NCBI GenBank assembly: GCA_003510135.1 | Contig: DOKY01000037.1 | Span: 62,001 to 126,000 of the forward strand | Reading direction: 5' to 3' | DNA: 64,000 nt | From: Pseudothermotoga sp. | Lineage (GTDB): Bacteria; Thermotogota; Thermotogae; Thermotogales; DSM-5069 | Shown here: in pieces, positions 8,545 through 18,175 of the stretch | Numbering within the stretch: the stretch's first letter is position 1 | How the letters are laid out: every line of letters begins with the position of its first letter | Position numbers and translations under genes: made by a program | Notes under the pieces: model-generated | The model's database searches: none | Told to the model about the DNA's origin: nothing | What the model saw: the letters and a program-made list of their open reading frames with translations, nothing else

Positions 8545-9781
8545 GCCTGCCACCTCCTGAAGTGAAGATCTTGCTGGAGATCTGTTTCATTTTCTCCATA
8601 ACGATCTCGATCCATACGTTGGTATAATACTCTACCTCGGCTGGACCCTCAAGAAGGCTCAATTCATAAACTTTCTCCAGATCCTGGACCGTTTTGTGTA
8701 TGGACCAGTGCTGTTTCACGTAAGCTTTTCCTTCCGATCTCATCTCATCGTACAGCCTCGGATCGGAGAGCAGCATTTCCACCTTCTCGACGAACTCTTC
8801 CAGTTTTGGTTCCTGTAAGAGCAAAGCGCCTTTACGATCCTTCAAAACGTTGGCGATCCCCATCTTTGCAACGGCCACCACGGGCGTCCCCGCTGCAAGG
8901 GATTCAAGCACCACGAGCCCTTGAGTTTCAGTCATCGAGGCGAAGACGAACAGGTCAGCCTGCTGATAATAGTCGATAAGCTCTTCCCGTGGGAGGGCAC
9001 CTGTGAAGATCACTCTGTGATCTATTTCGAGTTCTTTTGCTTCTTCTTCAAGCTGGTCTCTTTCGGGCCCATCACCGACGAATATCAGGGTTACATCGTA
9101 GTTCCTGTTCAAAAGCTCCCTGAGTACATGAAGCAGAAAAGACACGTTCTTTTCTTTCGCCAGTCTTCCAACGTAGAGCAACAACTTCGTTTGTGAGGAT
9201 ATTTCGCGCCTTTTCCGTACGTCAAAAAGAGGAGGCCTTTCAAAAGATTCCACATCGATCCCGGTCGGTATCACGTGAATGGGTTTCACCACACCATAGC
9301 TCATCAGTTCTTTTTTGATGTTGCCGGTCGGCGCAATGATCCTGTTGACCTTGTTACAGAACCAAGCGGAAAATTCCGCCACACTTTCCTTTGAAGGTGT
9401 GAGAGGCTTTGGAATGTAGTGCCGGTATTCGACCAGTAAGGTATGGTATGTGTGGACGTGAGGGATTTTCAGATACTTCTGCGTTGCAAGAGCCCTCAGT
9501 CCGAGTGCGAACGGGGCATGACTGTGAATGATCTCGACTTTTCTGTTACGAACGAACTCGAACACAGGAAGCAGTCGGCCACCGACTGGAATTACGTGGT
9601 TCGATTCGTACTTGAACTGCGAACTCTTCAGCACGAAAATCTCATCGCTGTTATTTCCAACCGTCGTGACAACGTATACCTGATGACCTCGCTCTTCCAG
9701 AGCACGCTTATACAGGAATACAGACGTTGCAACTCCGTTTTTCTGAGGAATGTAGGTTTCAGTGAACATTGCTATCTTCAC
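8504..9781 (-). CDS. GT4-family glycosyltransferase, possibly glycolipid-forming
   Basis: A retaining GT-B glycosyltransferase of 425 residues. The N-terminal Rossmann half starts MKIAMFTETYIPQKNGVA with the glycine-rich acceptor loop. The C-terminal half has YVGRLAKEKN, the nucleotide-sugar segment, and the EX7E motif ETQGLVVLE. This layout is shared with bacterial diacylglycerol glucosyltransferases and with mannosyltransferases that act on membrane lipids, so a glycolipid product is plausible but not proven. GTG at 9781 follows GGAGGTGA. It overlaps the RND transporter gene by 23 bases and the DUF3307 gene by 41, so the three are probably made together. Confidence 0.82.
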   Translation of the reverse strand: MKIAMFTETYIPQKNGVATSVFLYKRALEERGHQVYVVTTVGNNSDEIFVLKSSQFKYESNHVIPVGGRLLPVFEFVRNRKVEIIHSHAPFALGLRALATQKYLKIPHVHTYHTLLVEYRHYIPKPLTPSKESVAEFSAWFCNKVNRIIAPTGNIKKELMSYGVVKPIHVIPTGIDVESFERPPLFDVRKRREISSQTKLLLYVGRLAKEKNVSFLLHVLRELLNRNYDVTLIFVGDGPERDQLEEEAKELEIDHRVIFTGALPREELIDYYQQADLFVFASMTETQGLVVLESLAAGTPVVAVAKMGIANVLKDRKGALLLQEPKLEEFVEKVEMLLSDPRLYDEMRSEGKAYVKQHWSIHKTVQDLEKVYELSLLEGPAEVEYYTNVWIEIVMEKMKQISSKIFTSGGGRRAGFAPFSRTRGR

Positions 9782-12077
9782 GATCTTCACCTCCAAGAAC
9801 GTGGAAACTCAAAAGCGTGGTCGTGAAGAAACACATCACAAATCCTATCCCCATGAGGACACCGAACTCCCTCAGGAGCTGGCCTTGAGCCACAGAGAAA
9901 CTTCCAAAAGCAGCTATTGTCGTCACGATTGACAAGAACACCGATTTGAAAGTCCTGTAGGTGTGTGCCTCGTCATTCCTCGAGACCGCATGCCTCATGT
10001 GAATGAAACTGTCTACACCAAGCCCAAGCAACAAAGGTACAGAGAGCAAGGTCATGAACGTGGTACGGATGCTGAACAATGACCCCATCCCAAACGTTCC
10101 AACTATGGAAGCTAAGACTCCCACAGTGATCCAGAGACCGACTTTTAAAGATCTCACACTCAGCAGCAGCATGAAAAAGATACCACAGACGGTGAGAAAT
10201 ATCACTGAGTGCATGCTCTTTCTCATGTCCTCCATGATCATGTAGAGTATCATGGGTGTTCCGAAAGATTTGACATCGTTCGCGGTGAGAAAGTTGTGAA
10301 CGATCTTCAGACGATTGTCTTTGTACAGATCTTTCGTCGTGTCCGTGTAAAGAACGTACATTGTGCGCCCATCTTTTTCATAGAAGAAGAGAGGAACGTC
10401 TTTCTGAAGCTCACTCAGCACGTCATTCAAGTCTTTTGAACTCTTTAAGAGTCTGAGCATATCCAGAATCTGTGGATACATACCGATTCTTTTGAAAACG
10501 GCCAGTAAGAAAGGATTGTTCACCATTTCGCTGAGGCTTGCGTAGAGCGTCTGTGCACTTCCGTTAGCATCGAACTTTGAGAACTCCATCAGGCTCAGTA
10601 CCGACATCGGTGGGATGAAAAGATCGGAACTTTTCAGCAACTGGTCCAAGCGGTGCAACTCGTCCAAATCTTCTGCGACCACACAGATTTCTCCGAAGCC
10701 AACTCTCTGAAAACTCTTTTTCAGTTCAGCGAAAGCCGTGGCAGACTCGGCTCGCTTGGCAACGAGTCCTGGAGGAGTGTACCAGTACTCCTTCAAATTC
10801 AAAGCTCCGAACGGGATCAATGCGATCAATATGGCAGAAACAGTAAGTGCGAACCTCCTCGACTGGCTCATCGAAAAGAGCCTTCTCAGGAAGGTGAGCT
10901 TCTCATTTTCGACGGGCCGAATTCCTAAACTCAAGAGCATCGACGGCAGAAAAAGCATCATGGTCAGATAGAAACAGATCATACCGATGATGGAGAAAGT
11001 TGCCATCTGAACGAAAGGTCTTGAGAGTCCAAGGTACATCGAACTGAAGGCACCCACGGTCGTCAAAAGGGCAGTTAGACTGGGTTTGACCAATTCCGAG
11101 AGAGCTTCCTTGATACTTTCTCTGAGATCCATGGATCTCGAATATTCTGCGATCCTCGTCATGACATGGATCCCATAGTCGATCCCGAGTCCCAACACCA
11201 TCGCGTTCACGAAGGAAGTCACTATGTTGATCTCGCCAACCAGGAGGCCTGCCAAACCAAGGGTCATGCACATGCCAACTATCATTGAGAGGAAGAGACA
11301 GAGTAAGACACTCAAACTCCCATAGCCCAAATAGACTATTAAGCTTATCCCGGACAACGACACGATGGAGGTGATGGTGAAATCTCTCTGAACCTGATTG
11401 TTCGATTCGTACACACCAGCGGGTGTGCCTGTGAACGCGAATCGAACTCCGGTAGCTCTGCTCACTTCTTTAGCTATATTGCGCAATGCAGCGACAGCCC
11501 GGTAGATGGAGTTAACATCGCTCACACTCGAATTCAAAGCGAAGTTGATGAGTATCAAACGCCCATCTGGAGAGAGCAGTATGTACTGCTCGATGCCCTT
11601 TCTATTGATGTATTCTTCCGCAAGCTCGTTGAGTGTTGACAAAGAAGCGAACAGATTTCTCCACTGAGAAAAATCCAGGAAACTTCCCTCATCAAAATCG
11701 AAAGCGTTTTGCACCTGGCGCAACACTTCCGAGTCGAGTCCCAGAAAGCCGTACTTCACGAACAGCTCAGGATTATCCATCTTCAACGTTTCTGAAACGT
11801 ATCCGCTTTCTTCGAAACGTTCTTTCAAGAGCTCAACTGCCCTCTTCGCCTTTTCAACATTGTCGTCCGTATATGCGAGCACCACCAGAACGTTCGACGA
11901 AAGCTTCTCAGACAGGAAGCTTATCTGTTCTTTGTAGTTTTCGTCAAACTTGTCAGCTAAGTTCGTCAGATCAGAATTTATGGAGATTCTCTTGAACCCG
12001 AAAAGACCAAAGAGAAAAGTTGAAAGCAAAAAGACGACCAGCAGGGTACGGTGATGCCTCGATACGAGTTCCGTCAT
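9759..12077 (-). CDS. RND-superfamily (MMPL/HpnN-like) membrane exporter
   Basis: A 772-residue protein with two equal halves, each with one leading membrane helix, a large extracytoplasmic loop and a block of about five helices. Each half carries the proton-relay type motif in the fourth helix of its block: LGLGIDYGIH in the first half and LGLGVDSFIH in the second. This is the MMPL/HpnN branch of RND transporters, which usually moves lipids or other hydrophobic molecules to the outer leaflet or outer envelope. ATG overlaps the TGA of the preceding gene. Adjacent GT4 glycosyltransferase suggests the cargo might be a lipid or glycolipid; this is inference. Confidence 0.85.
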   Translation of the reverse strand: MTELVSRHHRTLLVVFLLSTFLFGLFGFKRISINSDLTNLADKFDENYKEQISFLSEKLSSNVLVVLAYTDDNVEKAKRAVELLKERFEESGYVSETLKMDNPELFVKYGFLGLDSEVLRQVQNAFDFDEGSFLDFSQWRNLFASLSTLNELAEEYINRKGIEQYILLSPDGRLILINFALNSSVSDVNSIYRAVAALRNIAKEVSRATGVRFAFTGTPAGVYESNNQVQRDFTITSIVSLSGISLIVYLGYGSLSVLLCLFLSMIVGMCMTLGLAGLLVGEINIVTSFVNAMVLGLGIDYGIHVMTRIAEYSRSMDLRESIKEALSELVKPSLTALLTTVGAFSSMYLGLSRPFVQMATFSIIGMICFYLTMMLFLPSMLLSLGIRPVENEKLTFLRRLFSMSQSRRFALTVSAILIALIPFGALNLKEYWYTPPGLVAKRAESATAFAELKKSFQRVGFGEICVVAEDLDELHRLDQLLKSSDLFIPPMSVLSLMEFSKFDANGSAQTLYASLSEMVNNPFLLAVFKRIGMYPQILDMLRLLKSSKDLNDVLSELQKDVPLFFYEKDGRTMYVLYTDTTKDLYKDNRLKIVHNFLTANDVKSFGTPMILYMIMEDMRKSMHSVIFLTVCGIFFMLLLSVRSLKVGLWITVGVLASIVGTFGMGSLFSIRTTFMTLLSVPLLLGLGVDSFIHMRHAVSRNDEAHTYRTFKSVFLSIVTTIAAFGSFSVAQGQLLREFGVLMGIGFVMCFFTTTLLSFHVLGGEDREDSNVH

Positions 12078-12520
12078 ATCCAGTGTCTCACCACCGTAAT
12101 TAGACTGACGTAGGCAGACATCCTCACTAACAGGACCAACGGGTCGTGTTCGCTCACCAGCAGGATCGAATGAACAAACGCGATCGTGAAGGACAGGGCC
12201 TTCGGGAACCTGAACCAGGTCAGCATCACCGCATAGATCGGAGTTAAGATGTAGGGTAGAAACAACAGAGGCAGAGAAAGCGCATTTCGAACATCACGGC
12301 GCAACGAGGTCAGGCCACAGAGCAAAAACAGGTAAATAAGGAAAACCACATTCAACTCTACGTACTTCACAGGAAGGTTGGTTCCAACGAAAACAAGTTT
12401 AAAGTTCTCCCAGAACGCGATTATGACCGTGTTGAAACTGATCAAAGCGATCAGGAAAGACCAGGTTTCACGAACTTTGAGAAAGGCGTCTTTCAAGAAT
12501 AGGCATTTCAGAATCCTCAT
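12074..12520 (-). CDS. Unknown small integral membrane protein
   Basis: A 148-residue protein with about four hydrophobic segments (near residues 18-38, 55-70, 80-102 and 105-145) and a basic N-terminus. It is embedded in the operon, with its ATG four bases inside the preceding frame and its TGA overlapping the start of the RND transporter. I do not recognise the family. Tight coupling to the transporter suggests a small partner or envelope component. Confidence 0.6.
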   Translation of the reverse strand: MRILKCLFLKDAFLKVRETWSFLIALISFNTVIIAFWENFKLVFVGTNLPVKYVELNVVFLIYLFLLCGLTSLRRDVRNALSLPLLFLPYILTPIYAVMLTWFRFPKALSFTIAFVHSILLVSEHDPLVLLVRMSAYVSLITVVRHWI

Positions 12521-13098
12521 TTTGCTGTCAGCACCTCAATCCCGTACTTCGAAGCTAAGTTCTTCAATGATTCTATGTACTCCTTCCTGCTCCTTACGGC
12601 ATTCACGCGCTGTGACTCGCCGTCCAGAACCTGGATCAGGATCTTCGCGACGTCCGAATGGCTTGTCAGTACCTGCCCTTCTTCATCCAAAACTATCGAG
12701 GCAGAATACATTATCTTCACACCGTTCTTCTCGAAACTGGCACGAACGATCTTCTTTGAACCTGCTATCTCCACTTCGAGTCTGTTCTCGATGGGTTTTT
12801 CTTTCTCTTTCATCAGGGCCGAATAATAATCTGCAAGTCGCTCCAGCCTCACCACCGCAATCGCTTTGCCCTGTGAAGACATCAAGAAATTAGTGATTGG
12901 AAGTTGGTGTAACTCCATCAATATGTTCATCCTTTGCCTCAGCGCAGAGAGAAAGTTTTGAAGCGGTGAGCGCAGCCTCACCTTCGGAAAAGGTTCTATC
13001 AAAATCGAATCTTTCTTCATTCCAAGTTGAAGCTGAAAAAGCAGTGCCACGATCAAACAGATTGAAAAGCAGATCGTGGCAAAGCCAAAAGACGTCAT
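12517..13098 (-). CDS. Unknown membrane-anchored protein
   Basis: A 193-residue protein with one N-terminal membrane helix (about residues 5-25) followed by an extracytoplasmic region with charged, mixed alpha/beta character. A stretch near 130-165 reads as beta-strand plus helix (SIVLDEEGQVL, DVAKILIQVLDG). I do not recognise a family. ATG overlaps the TGA of ctpA, so it is translated with the protease. A role as protease or transporter partner is possible but nothing in the sequence shows it. Confidence 0.6.
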   Translation of the reverse strand: MTSFGFATICFSICLIVALLFQLQLGMKKDSILIEPFPKVRLRSPLQNFLSALRQRMNILMELHQLPITNFLMSSQGKAIAVVRLERLADYYSALMKEKEKPIENRLEVEIAGSKKIVRASFEKNGVKIMYSASIVLDEEGQVLTSHSDVAKILIQVLDGESQRVNAVRSRKEYIESLKNLASKYGIEVLTAK

Positions 13099-14303
13099 TT
13101 AATCAACTCCATCAATGTTTCTAAGCCTTTCGCGATGAAAGGATCTTCCAAATTGACTTCAACAATTTTCTTTGTGTAATCGTACACCAGTGTTTCCCTT
13201 GGTTTCTCGCTCTCTTCTTCCACCACGACATCCGGTTCGATCCCTATCCTGTGGATATCTTTGCCGGAAGGCGTCATGTACCTTGCTGTGGTCAAGTACA
13301 GTGTTCCACCGTTGGCAAGAGGAAATCCGGTTTGAACAGAGCCTTTTCCGAAAGTCCTCTGGCCAACGATCTTGGCCACATTGTGGTCCTTCAGCGCTCC
13401 GGTGACTATCTCGGATGCCGAGGCGGAACCTTTGTTCACTAAAATTACTACTGGGACGTTGGGGTATTTGTTGCCTTTCGATTCGTAGACTTCTTCAACA
13501 CCGTAAGCGTTCCTCGTCTTCACGATTATTCCCTTGTCCACAAAGAAACTCGCAACGTCTATTGCGCTGTTCAAATAACCTCCTGGATTGTTTCTCAAAT
13601 CCAGCAGTATTCCCTGAACACCTTTCTGAAAGATTTCGTCCAGGGCCGAAGCCATCTCCTGGGTAGTCTTCGCGCCGAACCGGGTGATCATGACGTAGCC
13701 GACGCGACCTTTCTGTGTCTCAATGTAAGCATGCTTCACCGGTATGATTTGTATGACTTCTCTGACAATCTCGAAAGTCAGGAGTTCCTGTACGCCCTCT
13801 CTCAGAACCTTGATCTTCACCTTGGTGCCAGGCTGACCCCTCAACTTTCGAACCGCTTCCATGTACTGCATCTCGCTGACAGGTTGATCGTCTATCGAAA
13901 CGATCCTGTCACCTGGTTTCAAGCCTGCCCGCCAGGCAGGAGTTCCGTACATGGGTGCGATAACCTTCACCGCTTTGTATTCGCTGTCGTACGTCACTTC
14001 TATACCAAGACCTCCATACTCGCCTTCCATTTCGATCTGCTTTTCCTCAACCTCTTCTGCACCCTCGTAGTAAGAAAAATCGTCACCGAGACCTTTCACC
14101 AGACCATCTATCGCCGAGTCGATGAGCTTGTCCAGGTTGATGCTGTCCCTTTCGTAATAGGCATTCAGAATGTAAGAAAGCGTTTGGTAGAAAGGTGTCA
14201 GGGCCTTATCGACGTCTTTAGGTGTCACAGCCCCGCTCAGAAGCCATACTGTGAGGAGTACAACTACACCCACTGTCACGACAACAAACACGTTTTTCCT
14301 CAT
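13095..14303 (-). CDS. ctpA: C-terminal processing peptidase, S41 family
   Basis: Periplasmic serine protease of the Prc/CtpA family, 402 residues. An N-terminal signal anchor covers about residues 5-25, a PDZ domain about 92-180 (GGLGIEV, GLKPGDRI), and the tail-specific protease domain about 195-360. The catalytic serine lies in GSASASE (residues 292-298) and the general-base lysine is Lys320 in GKGSVQ. LDLRNNPGG is the family core. The start ATG has GGAGGG before it. These enzymes degrade or trim proteins from the C-terminus and often act on envelope proteins or cell-wall hydrolases. Confidence 0.95.
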   Translation of the reverse strand: MRKNVFVVVTVGVVVLLTVWLLSGAVTPKDVDKALTPFYQTLSYILNAYYERDSINLDKLIDSAIDGLVKGLGDDFSYYEGAEEVEEKQIEMEGEYGGLGIEVTYDSEYKAVKVIAPMYGTPAWRAGLKPGDRIVSIDDQPVSEMQYMEAVRKLRGQPGTKVKIKVLREGVQELLTFEIVREVIQIIPVKHAYIETQKGRVGYVMITRFGAKTTQEMASALDEIFQKGVQGILLDLRNNPGGYLNSAIDVASFFVDKGIIVKTRNAYGVEEVYESKGNKYPNVPVVILVNKGSASASEIVTGALKDHNVAKIVGQRTFGKGSVQTGFPLANGGTLYLTTARYMTPSGKDIHRIGIEPDVVVEEESEKPRETLVYDYTKKIVEVNLEDPFIAKGLETLMELIK

Positions 14304-14304
14304 T

Positions 14305-15081
14305 TTAATCCCTCCAATCGTTCATTACCTTCCGTGCGAAAATCATGTATGCGGTATGTGCGACCATTCTGTCAAAGGGTCTGAGCCTCTCAGCAACGGG
14401 TTTGTACTGCCTGAACAGACTCTCCCAGACCTCGATACCCACTAATGAAAACTTCGAGATCTCCTTGAGTACTCGCTGAACTTGATTCGTCGTGGGGCAC
14501 ACGATCGCGAGGTTTCCAGAACCGTTCAACGCCTCATAGCACTGTCCAATGTAGTTCCACGGGTCGGGAACGTCCAAAAAGATGGCATCCACGCGCTCGT
14601 CAAAACCTTCGGATATGTCTCTCAGCTTGATCTCAACCCTGTCCACCAAACCCCACTTTGCGAGATTGTCCTCCGCCAGCCTCTTGAACTCTTCTCTTCT
14701 CTCGTATGCATAGACTTTGCCCTTTTCTCCCACTGCCCGAGCCAGTGCCGCGCACATTGCACCGCTCCCAATTCCTGCGTCTATGACTCTACTACCCTCG
14801 TGCACATCGAGCATCAACAGAATGAAACCTATGTCCTTAGGATAGACTATCTGCGTCTGCCGTTTCATCTTGTATATCTCGTCGACCAAACGGGGTTTCA
14901 TGATGTAAAAACGTTCTCCTGTGTGCGTTTCACAAACGCTCCCGTAGTTCTTACCAACGAGTGATGCCAGATCTATGATCCCGTGGTGAGTCTGAAGCTT
15001 ACCATCCTGAACCTTGAAGAGAAATGAACGACCATCGTCGAACATCGCCAAGACTCTGTCACCGAGCTGAACCGAGTCCAT
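14305..15081 (-). CDS. trmI: tRNA (adenine-58-N1)-methyltransferase TrmI
   Basis: Makes m1A58 in the T loop of tRNA, a modification that stabilises tRNA in thermophiles. The protein has 258 residues: a small N-terminal beta domain (about 1-75), then a class I SAM fold with IDAGIGSGAM (motif I, about residues 98-107), the acidic end of strand 2 (YAYERREE) and IFLDVPDPWNY (catalytic/base-binding region, about 162-172). The length equals archaeal and thermophile TrmI. It starts one base from the GerMN gene stop (TAATG type junction). Confidence 0.92.
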   Translation of the reverse strand: MDSVQLGDRVLAMFDDGRSFLFKVQDGKLQTHHGIIDLASLVGKNYGSVCETHTGERFYIMKPRLVDEIYKMKRQTQIVYPKDIGFILLMLDVHEGSRVIDAGIGSGAMCAALARAVGEKGKVYAYERREEFKRLAEDNLAKWGLVDRVEIKLRDISEGFDERVDAIFLDVPDPWNYIGQCYEALNGSGNLAIVCPTTNQVQRVLKEISKFSLVGIEVWESLFRQYKPVAERLRPFDRMVAHTAYMIFARKVMNDWRD

Positions 15082-15542
15082 TATTGTTCACCCTCCACTG
15101 GCCAGCGGCTCCAAAAGTGCCTTGCAAACCCAAACCTCACGTCCACCATTTTCGTGAGCACATCTCTTCTCGAACCGTCCACCAGGAAGTAGACAGCGTC
15201 GATCCCGGAAAAGTTCTCGAAGATGGTCCTCAAGAGTTGATGCACGAAGAAACGCTCCTGCGTGAAATCAAACATGGCTATGGGGCCTCTCTTCAGATCG
15301 ATGACCAAGTAACTTTCCACGAAAAAGTAAGCCCTCAAAACATCGTCCGGAACGAAACTTTTCAGTCCATCCGGCGGAGAAGCTAACCTATCGAAGATCG
15401 TTTTCACCAGGTCGCTGTCCTGATCAACTTTTTCTTGAATGGAAACCGGCTGGAGCGCTTCGTCCAGATAGAAAAGTACCAGCTGCCTCGCCGTGAGGTG
15501 CGCTGACAGGACGATCAACAGAACAAGAATGAATTTTTTCAT
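15081..15542 (-). CDS. GerMN-domain extracytoplasmic protein
   Basis: A 153-residue protein with an N-terminal signal peptide (about residues 1-18) and one GerMN-like domain: LVLFYLDEALQPVS, then a helix with LVKTIFDRLASPP, and LVIDLKRGP. GerMN domains occur in the spore germination protein GerM and in many envelope lipoproteins of non-sporulating bacteria, where their role is unclear. There is no lipobox. It overlaps its neighbours by four bases or fewer. Nothing here suggests sporulation. Confidence 0.65.
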   Translation of the reverse strand: MKKFILVLLIVLSAHLTARQLVLFYLDEALQPVSIQEKVDQDSDLVKTIFDRLASPPDGLKSFVPDDVLRAYFFVESYLVIDLKRGPIAMFDFTQERFFVHQLLRTIFENFSGIDAVYFLVDGSRRDVLTKMVDVRFGFARHFWSRWPVEGEQ

Positions 15543-16462
15543 CTTACGAGATCCTCCAGAAACCCTTTCAGCTCATCGAGCAACGCCTGATCCTCCAAAA
15601 GAATCAACATCGTCATGGTTTGTGGTGGCAGCACGATCAATGGACAGATCTCAAGCTTGAGGGAGAACCTCTGACACAACTTCTCAGCTATCTTTCTGAC
15701 CTCAGCATAAATGGGCCAGTCGGCTCCGTCGTATTCCGGCGCGTACGGTCTGATTATAACCCTATTGTCCCCCGGGGCGTACAGGACCGTCAGTTCGTTT
15801 TCGCTTACCGCTGCGTTCTCGCTCAACTCCAAAAAGCGTACTCTTGAAACGGAAAGTTCTCTTCCCATGACCAGGCGCATGAGTCCTTTGAGGTCGATCT
15901 GTTGCTTGATCGATTCGTTCGAAGTGCGCTCAAACTGAGCCAGGATCTGACCGGGTCTGTGCAGAACGTTTCCATAGAAGACGTAGCCCTCGCTTTTGAG
16001 GTATACGTATTTACTATCTTGAAGCGCACTCAATCTTTTTTCCCCACTGTAACTGATTTCGATGACGTCCTGAACTTTCTGAATCTCGTGTATCCACATA
16101 TTCGGCAAGATCAGTCGGTCCTGTTCCAGAACGAAAGGCAGGCCAAAAACTTTCAGTGCCTCAAGTAGGTCGATTCCCTCACTTCGCTTGCTCACACCAT
16201 CGAGGCTAACAAACTTCGAGGCTGAGTCATAGCCAACGGTGTGCCCGTTCCAAACGACGTAGTTGAAATCACCCACGCTTCCAACTGTAGGTTGTTCGAA
16301 GCCCATGAGTTCGAAGTAGTACTTCAATAGCCCCACAAAACGATCCCACTTCAGTAGCCAACCTTCACTCGAAACGAGTATCGGTTGATCCCCATAATAC
16401 ACGTGCCCAGCAAAGACGTGTATGAGCAACAGTGAAAAAATTATCACCAATTTTCCCTTCAA
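15539..16462 (-). CDS. Unknown secreted protein
   Basis: A 307-residue protein with a clear signal peptide (about residues 1-20, MKGKLVIIFSLLLIHVFAG). The first 110 residues have alternating strands and short helices with phrases such as SLDG and LILPN, reminiscent of copper-amine-oxidase-like N domains used as envelope stalks, but this is a weak impression. The second half is beta-rich with a C-terminal helix. TTG at 16462 overlaps the TGA of the kinase gene (TTGA) and follows an AAGGAG site; a longer frame upstream would lie inside the kinase gene. No firm family. Confidence 0.55.
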   Translation of the reverse strand: MKGKLVIIFSLLLIHVFAGHVYYGDQPILVSSEGWLLKWDRFVGLLKYYFELMGFEQPTVGSVGDFNYVVWNGHTVGYDSASKFVSLDGVSKRSEGIDLLEALKVFGLPFVLEQDRLILPNMWIHEIQKVQDVIEISYSGEKRLSALQDSKYVYLKSEGYVFYGNVLHRPGQILAQFERTSNESIKQQIDLKGLMRLVMGRELSVSRVRFLELSENAAVSENELTVLYAPGDNRVIIRPYAPEYDGADWPIYAEVRKIAEKLCQRFSLKLEICPLIVLPPQTMTMLILLEDQALLDELKGFLEDLVR

Positions 16463-18132
16463 TACTTGAACGCACTCCTTCCGATGAACTCTCTCAGTAT
16501 GGAAGTTCTTGGAATGTCCTCCAGGTTCGTGATGGGCAAGAAATAATCGAGCAACTTCATCAACCTCAGCGCCTCGGTGTATTCCTGTTCCTCTGGAGGC
16601 ACCTGAACGAGCAGCTGTTCGGCAAAAATCTTCAGAACGGCCCACTCGTAGACTATAGCAGAGTTGAACATAACATCGGCTTCTTCCTGAAATGGGAAGA
16701 TGTGCCTTTCTTCACCTCTCCTCACACTCGGCCACATCTTCAGGGTATCCAACGCAGAATGACCCCTGAACTTGTAATCCCTTATGATCCTTCTCAGAAG
16801 GCGGGTGTCCGTGGTGGTTATTCTGTTGTGTGGATCCAGGTTCAATTGAGTCAAAGCACTCACATAGACTTTGAACTTCATAGATCTGTCAATACTCTCA
16901 GTCAGCTTTTCGTTCAACCCGTGGATACCCTCAACCACTACAGGTTGGTTTTTGCCCAGTCTGATTTTTTGCCCTGTCCAGGTACGTTTTCCTGTTTTGA
17001 AATCGAACTTTGGTAATTCCACCTCTTTACCCTCTATAAGCATCAGCAAATGCTCGTTGAAAAGTTTCAGGTCTATAGCCTCCAAAGCTTCGAAGTCGTA
17101 GTTTCCCTGTTCGTCTCTCGGCGTAAGCTCTCTGTCGACGAAATAATCGTCGAGCGATACCACCAAAGGCTTGAAACCTTGAACGCGCAGTTGAACTAAG
17201 AGCCTTTTCGCAAACGTGGTCTTGCCGGAAGAAGACGGACCTGCTATGAGTATCAGTCTCGCACCACTGCTTGCGAACTGCTCGGCGATCTGGGAGATTC
17301 TTTTTTCATGCAACGCCTCGTTTATGATCATCAGCTCAGCGACCTCGCGTTCTCCCCTGGAGATGATCTCATTCAGATCGGCCACGGTTCTGATGCCTAT
17401 CACGTCGAGCCATCGGGCGTACTCGTAAAACACCGATGAGAGCTTGGGTAAAGGTTTTGGCGGCGATACGTTCAACGGGTCCTTCTGGTCAGGTAATATT
17501 AGCAGAAAACCTTCATTTTCTTTCGCCAGGTCAAACCACTTCAGCACCCCCGTGCTTGGAGGCATGTAACCGTAGTAGTAATCATAATGATCGCCACATC
17601 TGTAAAGCTTGATTGTTTTCTTCTTCCTGAATTTGAACAGCCTGATCCTGTCCTCGTCTCCCTGCTGAGCGAATATCCTGAAAGCTTCGTCTTTGTAGTA
17701 CTCGTTCTTTTCAAAGGGAAGGTCATGCGCCACAATTTGGTTCATTCTGGCTTTCACTTTTTGAATCTCTTCTTCAGAGAGACTCCGCACGCCTCCAGAA
17801 CACCTCAGTTCACAGTAGAGGGCGTTGCCCAACGAATGCAGTACCCACAGTTCGCAGTTCGGATAGAGCTCTTTCAGTGTCATACTCAGCACGAAGAGCA
17901 TTCCCCTTTGATATATCCTCAAGCCGTCGAGGGAGCGAAGATCTATGAACTCAACTGTGCCACCCCTGTCCAGAGGCCTGGTGAGTTCAACAATCGTGTT
18001 GTCCAAGCGCGCAGCAACTATAGGGGTGTCGTGGTACTTCCAGCAACGTTTCGCGTGCTCCAGCAACTTTTCACCAGCTGGGAGTTGCAATTCCTCGTGG
18101 GTATCCGATATTCTCAACGCGATTTGTTGCAA
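16459..18132 (-). CDS. Uridine-kinase-like nucleoside kinase with N-terminal TGS/SAD-type domains
   Basis: About 557 residues. The N-terminal 60 residues resemble a TGS domain, the next 200 resemble the second additional domain of threonyl-tRNA synthetase (HDLPFEKNEYYKDEA), and the C-terminal half is a P-loop phosphoribulokinase/uridine kinase fold with Walker A GPSSSGKTT (near residue 290) and the following LDDYFVDRE. Proteins with this layout phosphorylate nucleosides, but substrate range varies. TTG at 18132 has GGGGTGAG four to five bases before it; a GTG three codons earlier is possible. It is first in the 11-gene operon that runs to birA, 42 bases below a TATAAT box. Confidence 0.85.
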   Translation of the reverse strand: MQQIALRISDTHEELQLPAGEKLLEHAKRCWKYHDTPIVAARLDNTIVELTRPLDRGGTVEFIDLRSLDGLRIYQRGMLFVLSMTLKELYPNCELWVLHSLGNALYCELRCSGGVRSLSEEEIQKVKARMNQIVAHDLPFEKNEYYKDEAFRIFAQQGDEDRIRLFKFRKKKTIKLYRCGDHYDYYYGYMPPSTGVLKWFDLAKENEGFLLILPDQKDPLNVSPPKPLPKLSSVFYEYARWLDVIGIRTVADLNEIISRGEREVAELMIINEALHEKRISQIAEQFASSGARLILIAGPSSSGKTTFAKRLLVQLRVQGFKPLVVSLDDYFVDRELTPRDEQGNYDFEALEAIDLKLFNEHLLMLIEGKEVELPKFDFKTGKRTWTGQKIRLGKNQPVVVEGIHGLNEKLTESIDRSMKFKVYVSALTQLNLDPHNRITTTDTRLLRRIIRDYKFRGHSALDTLKMWPSVRRGEERHIFPFQEEADVMFNSAIVYEWAVLKIFAEQLLVQVPPEEQEYTEALRLMKLLDYFLPITNLEDIPRTSILREFIGRSAFKY

Positions 18133-18146
18133 GTGACTCACCCCAC

Positions 18147-18175
18147 TTGAACGTTCTTTTGATCAGTGATAGAAT
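18147..18175 (+). promoter_or_regulatory. Promoter of tRNA-Gln
   Basis: TTGAAC (18147-18152), a 17-base spacer and TAGAAT (18170-18175). Expected transcription start near 18182, about 11 bases before the mature tRNA. Divergent from the kinase operon. Confidence 0.65.

Noticed and set aside
15081..15542. The GerMN protein as a sign of sporulation
   Set aside because: GerMN domains are widespread in non-sporulating bacteria and no other sporulation gene is present.
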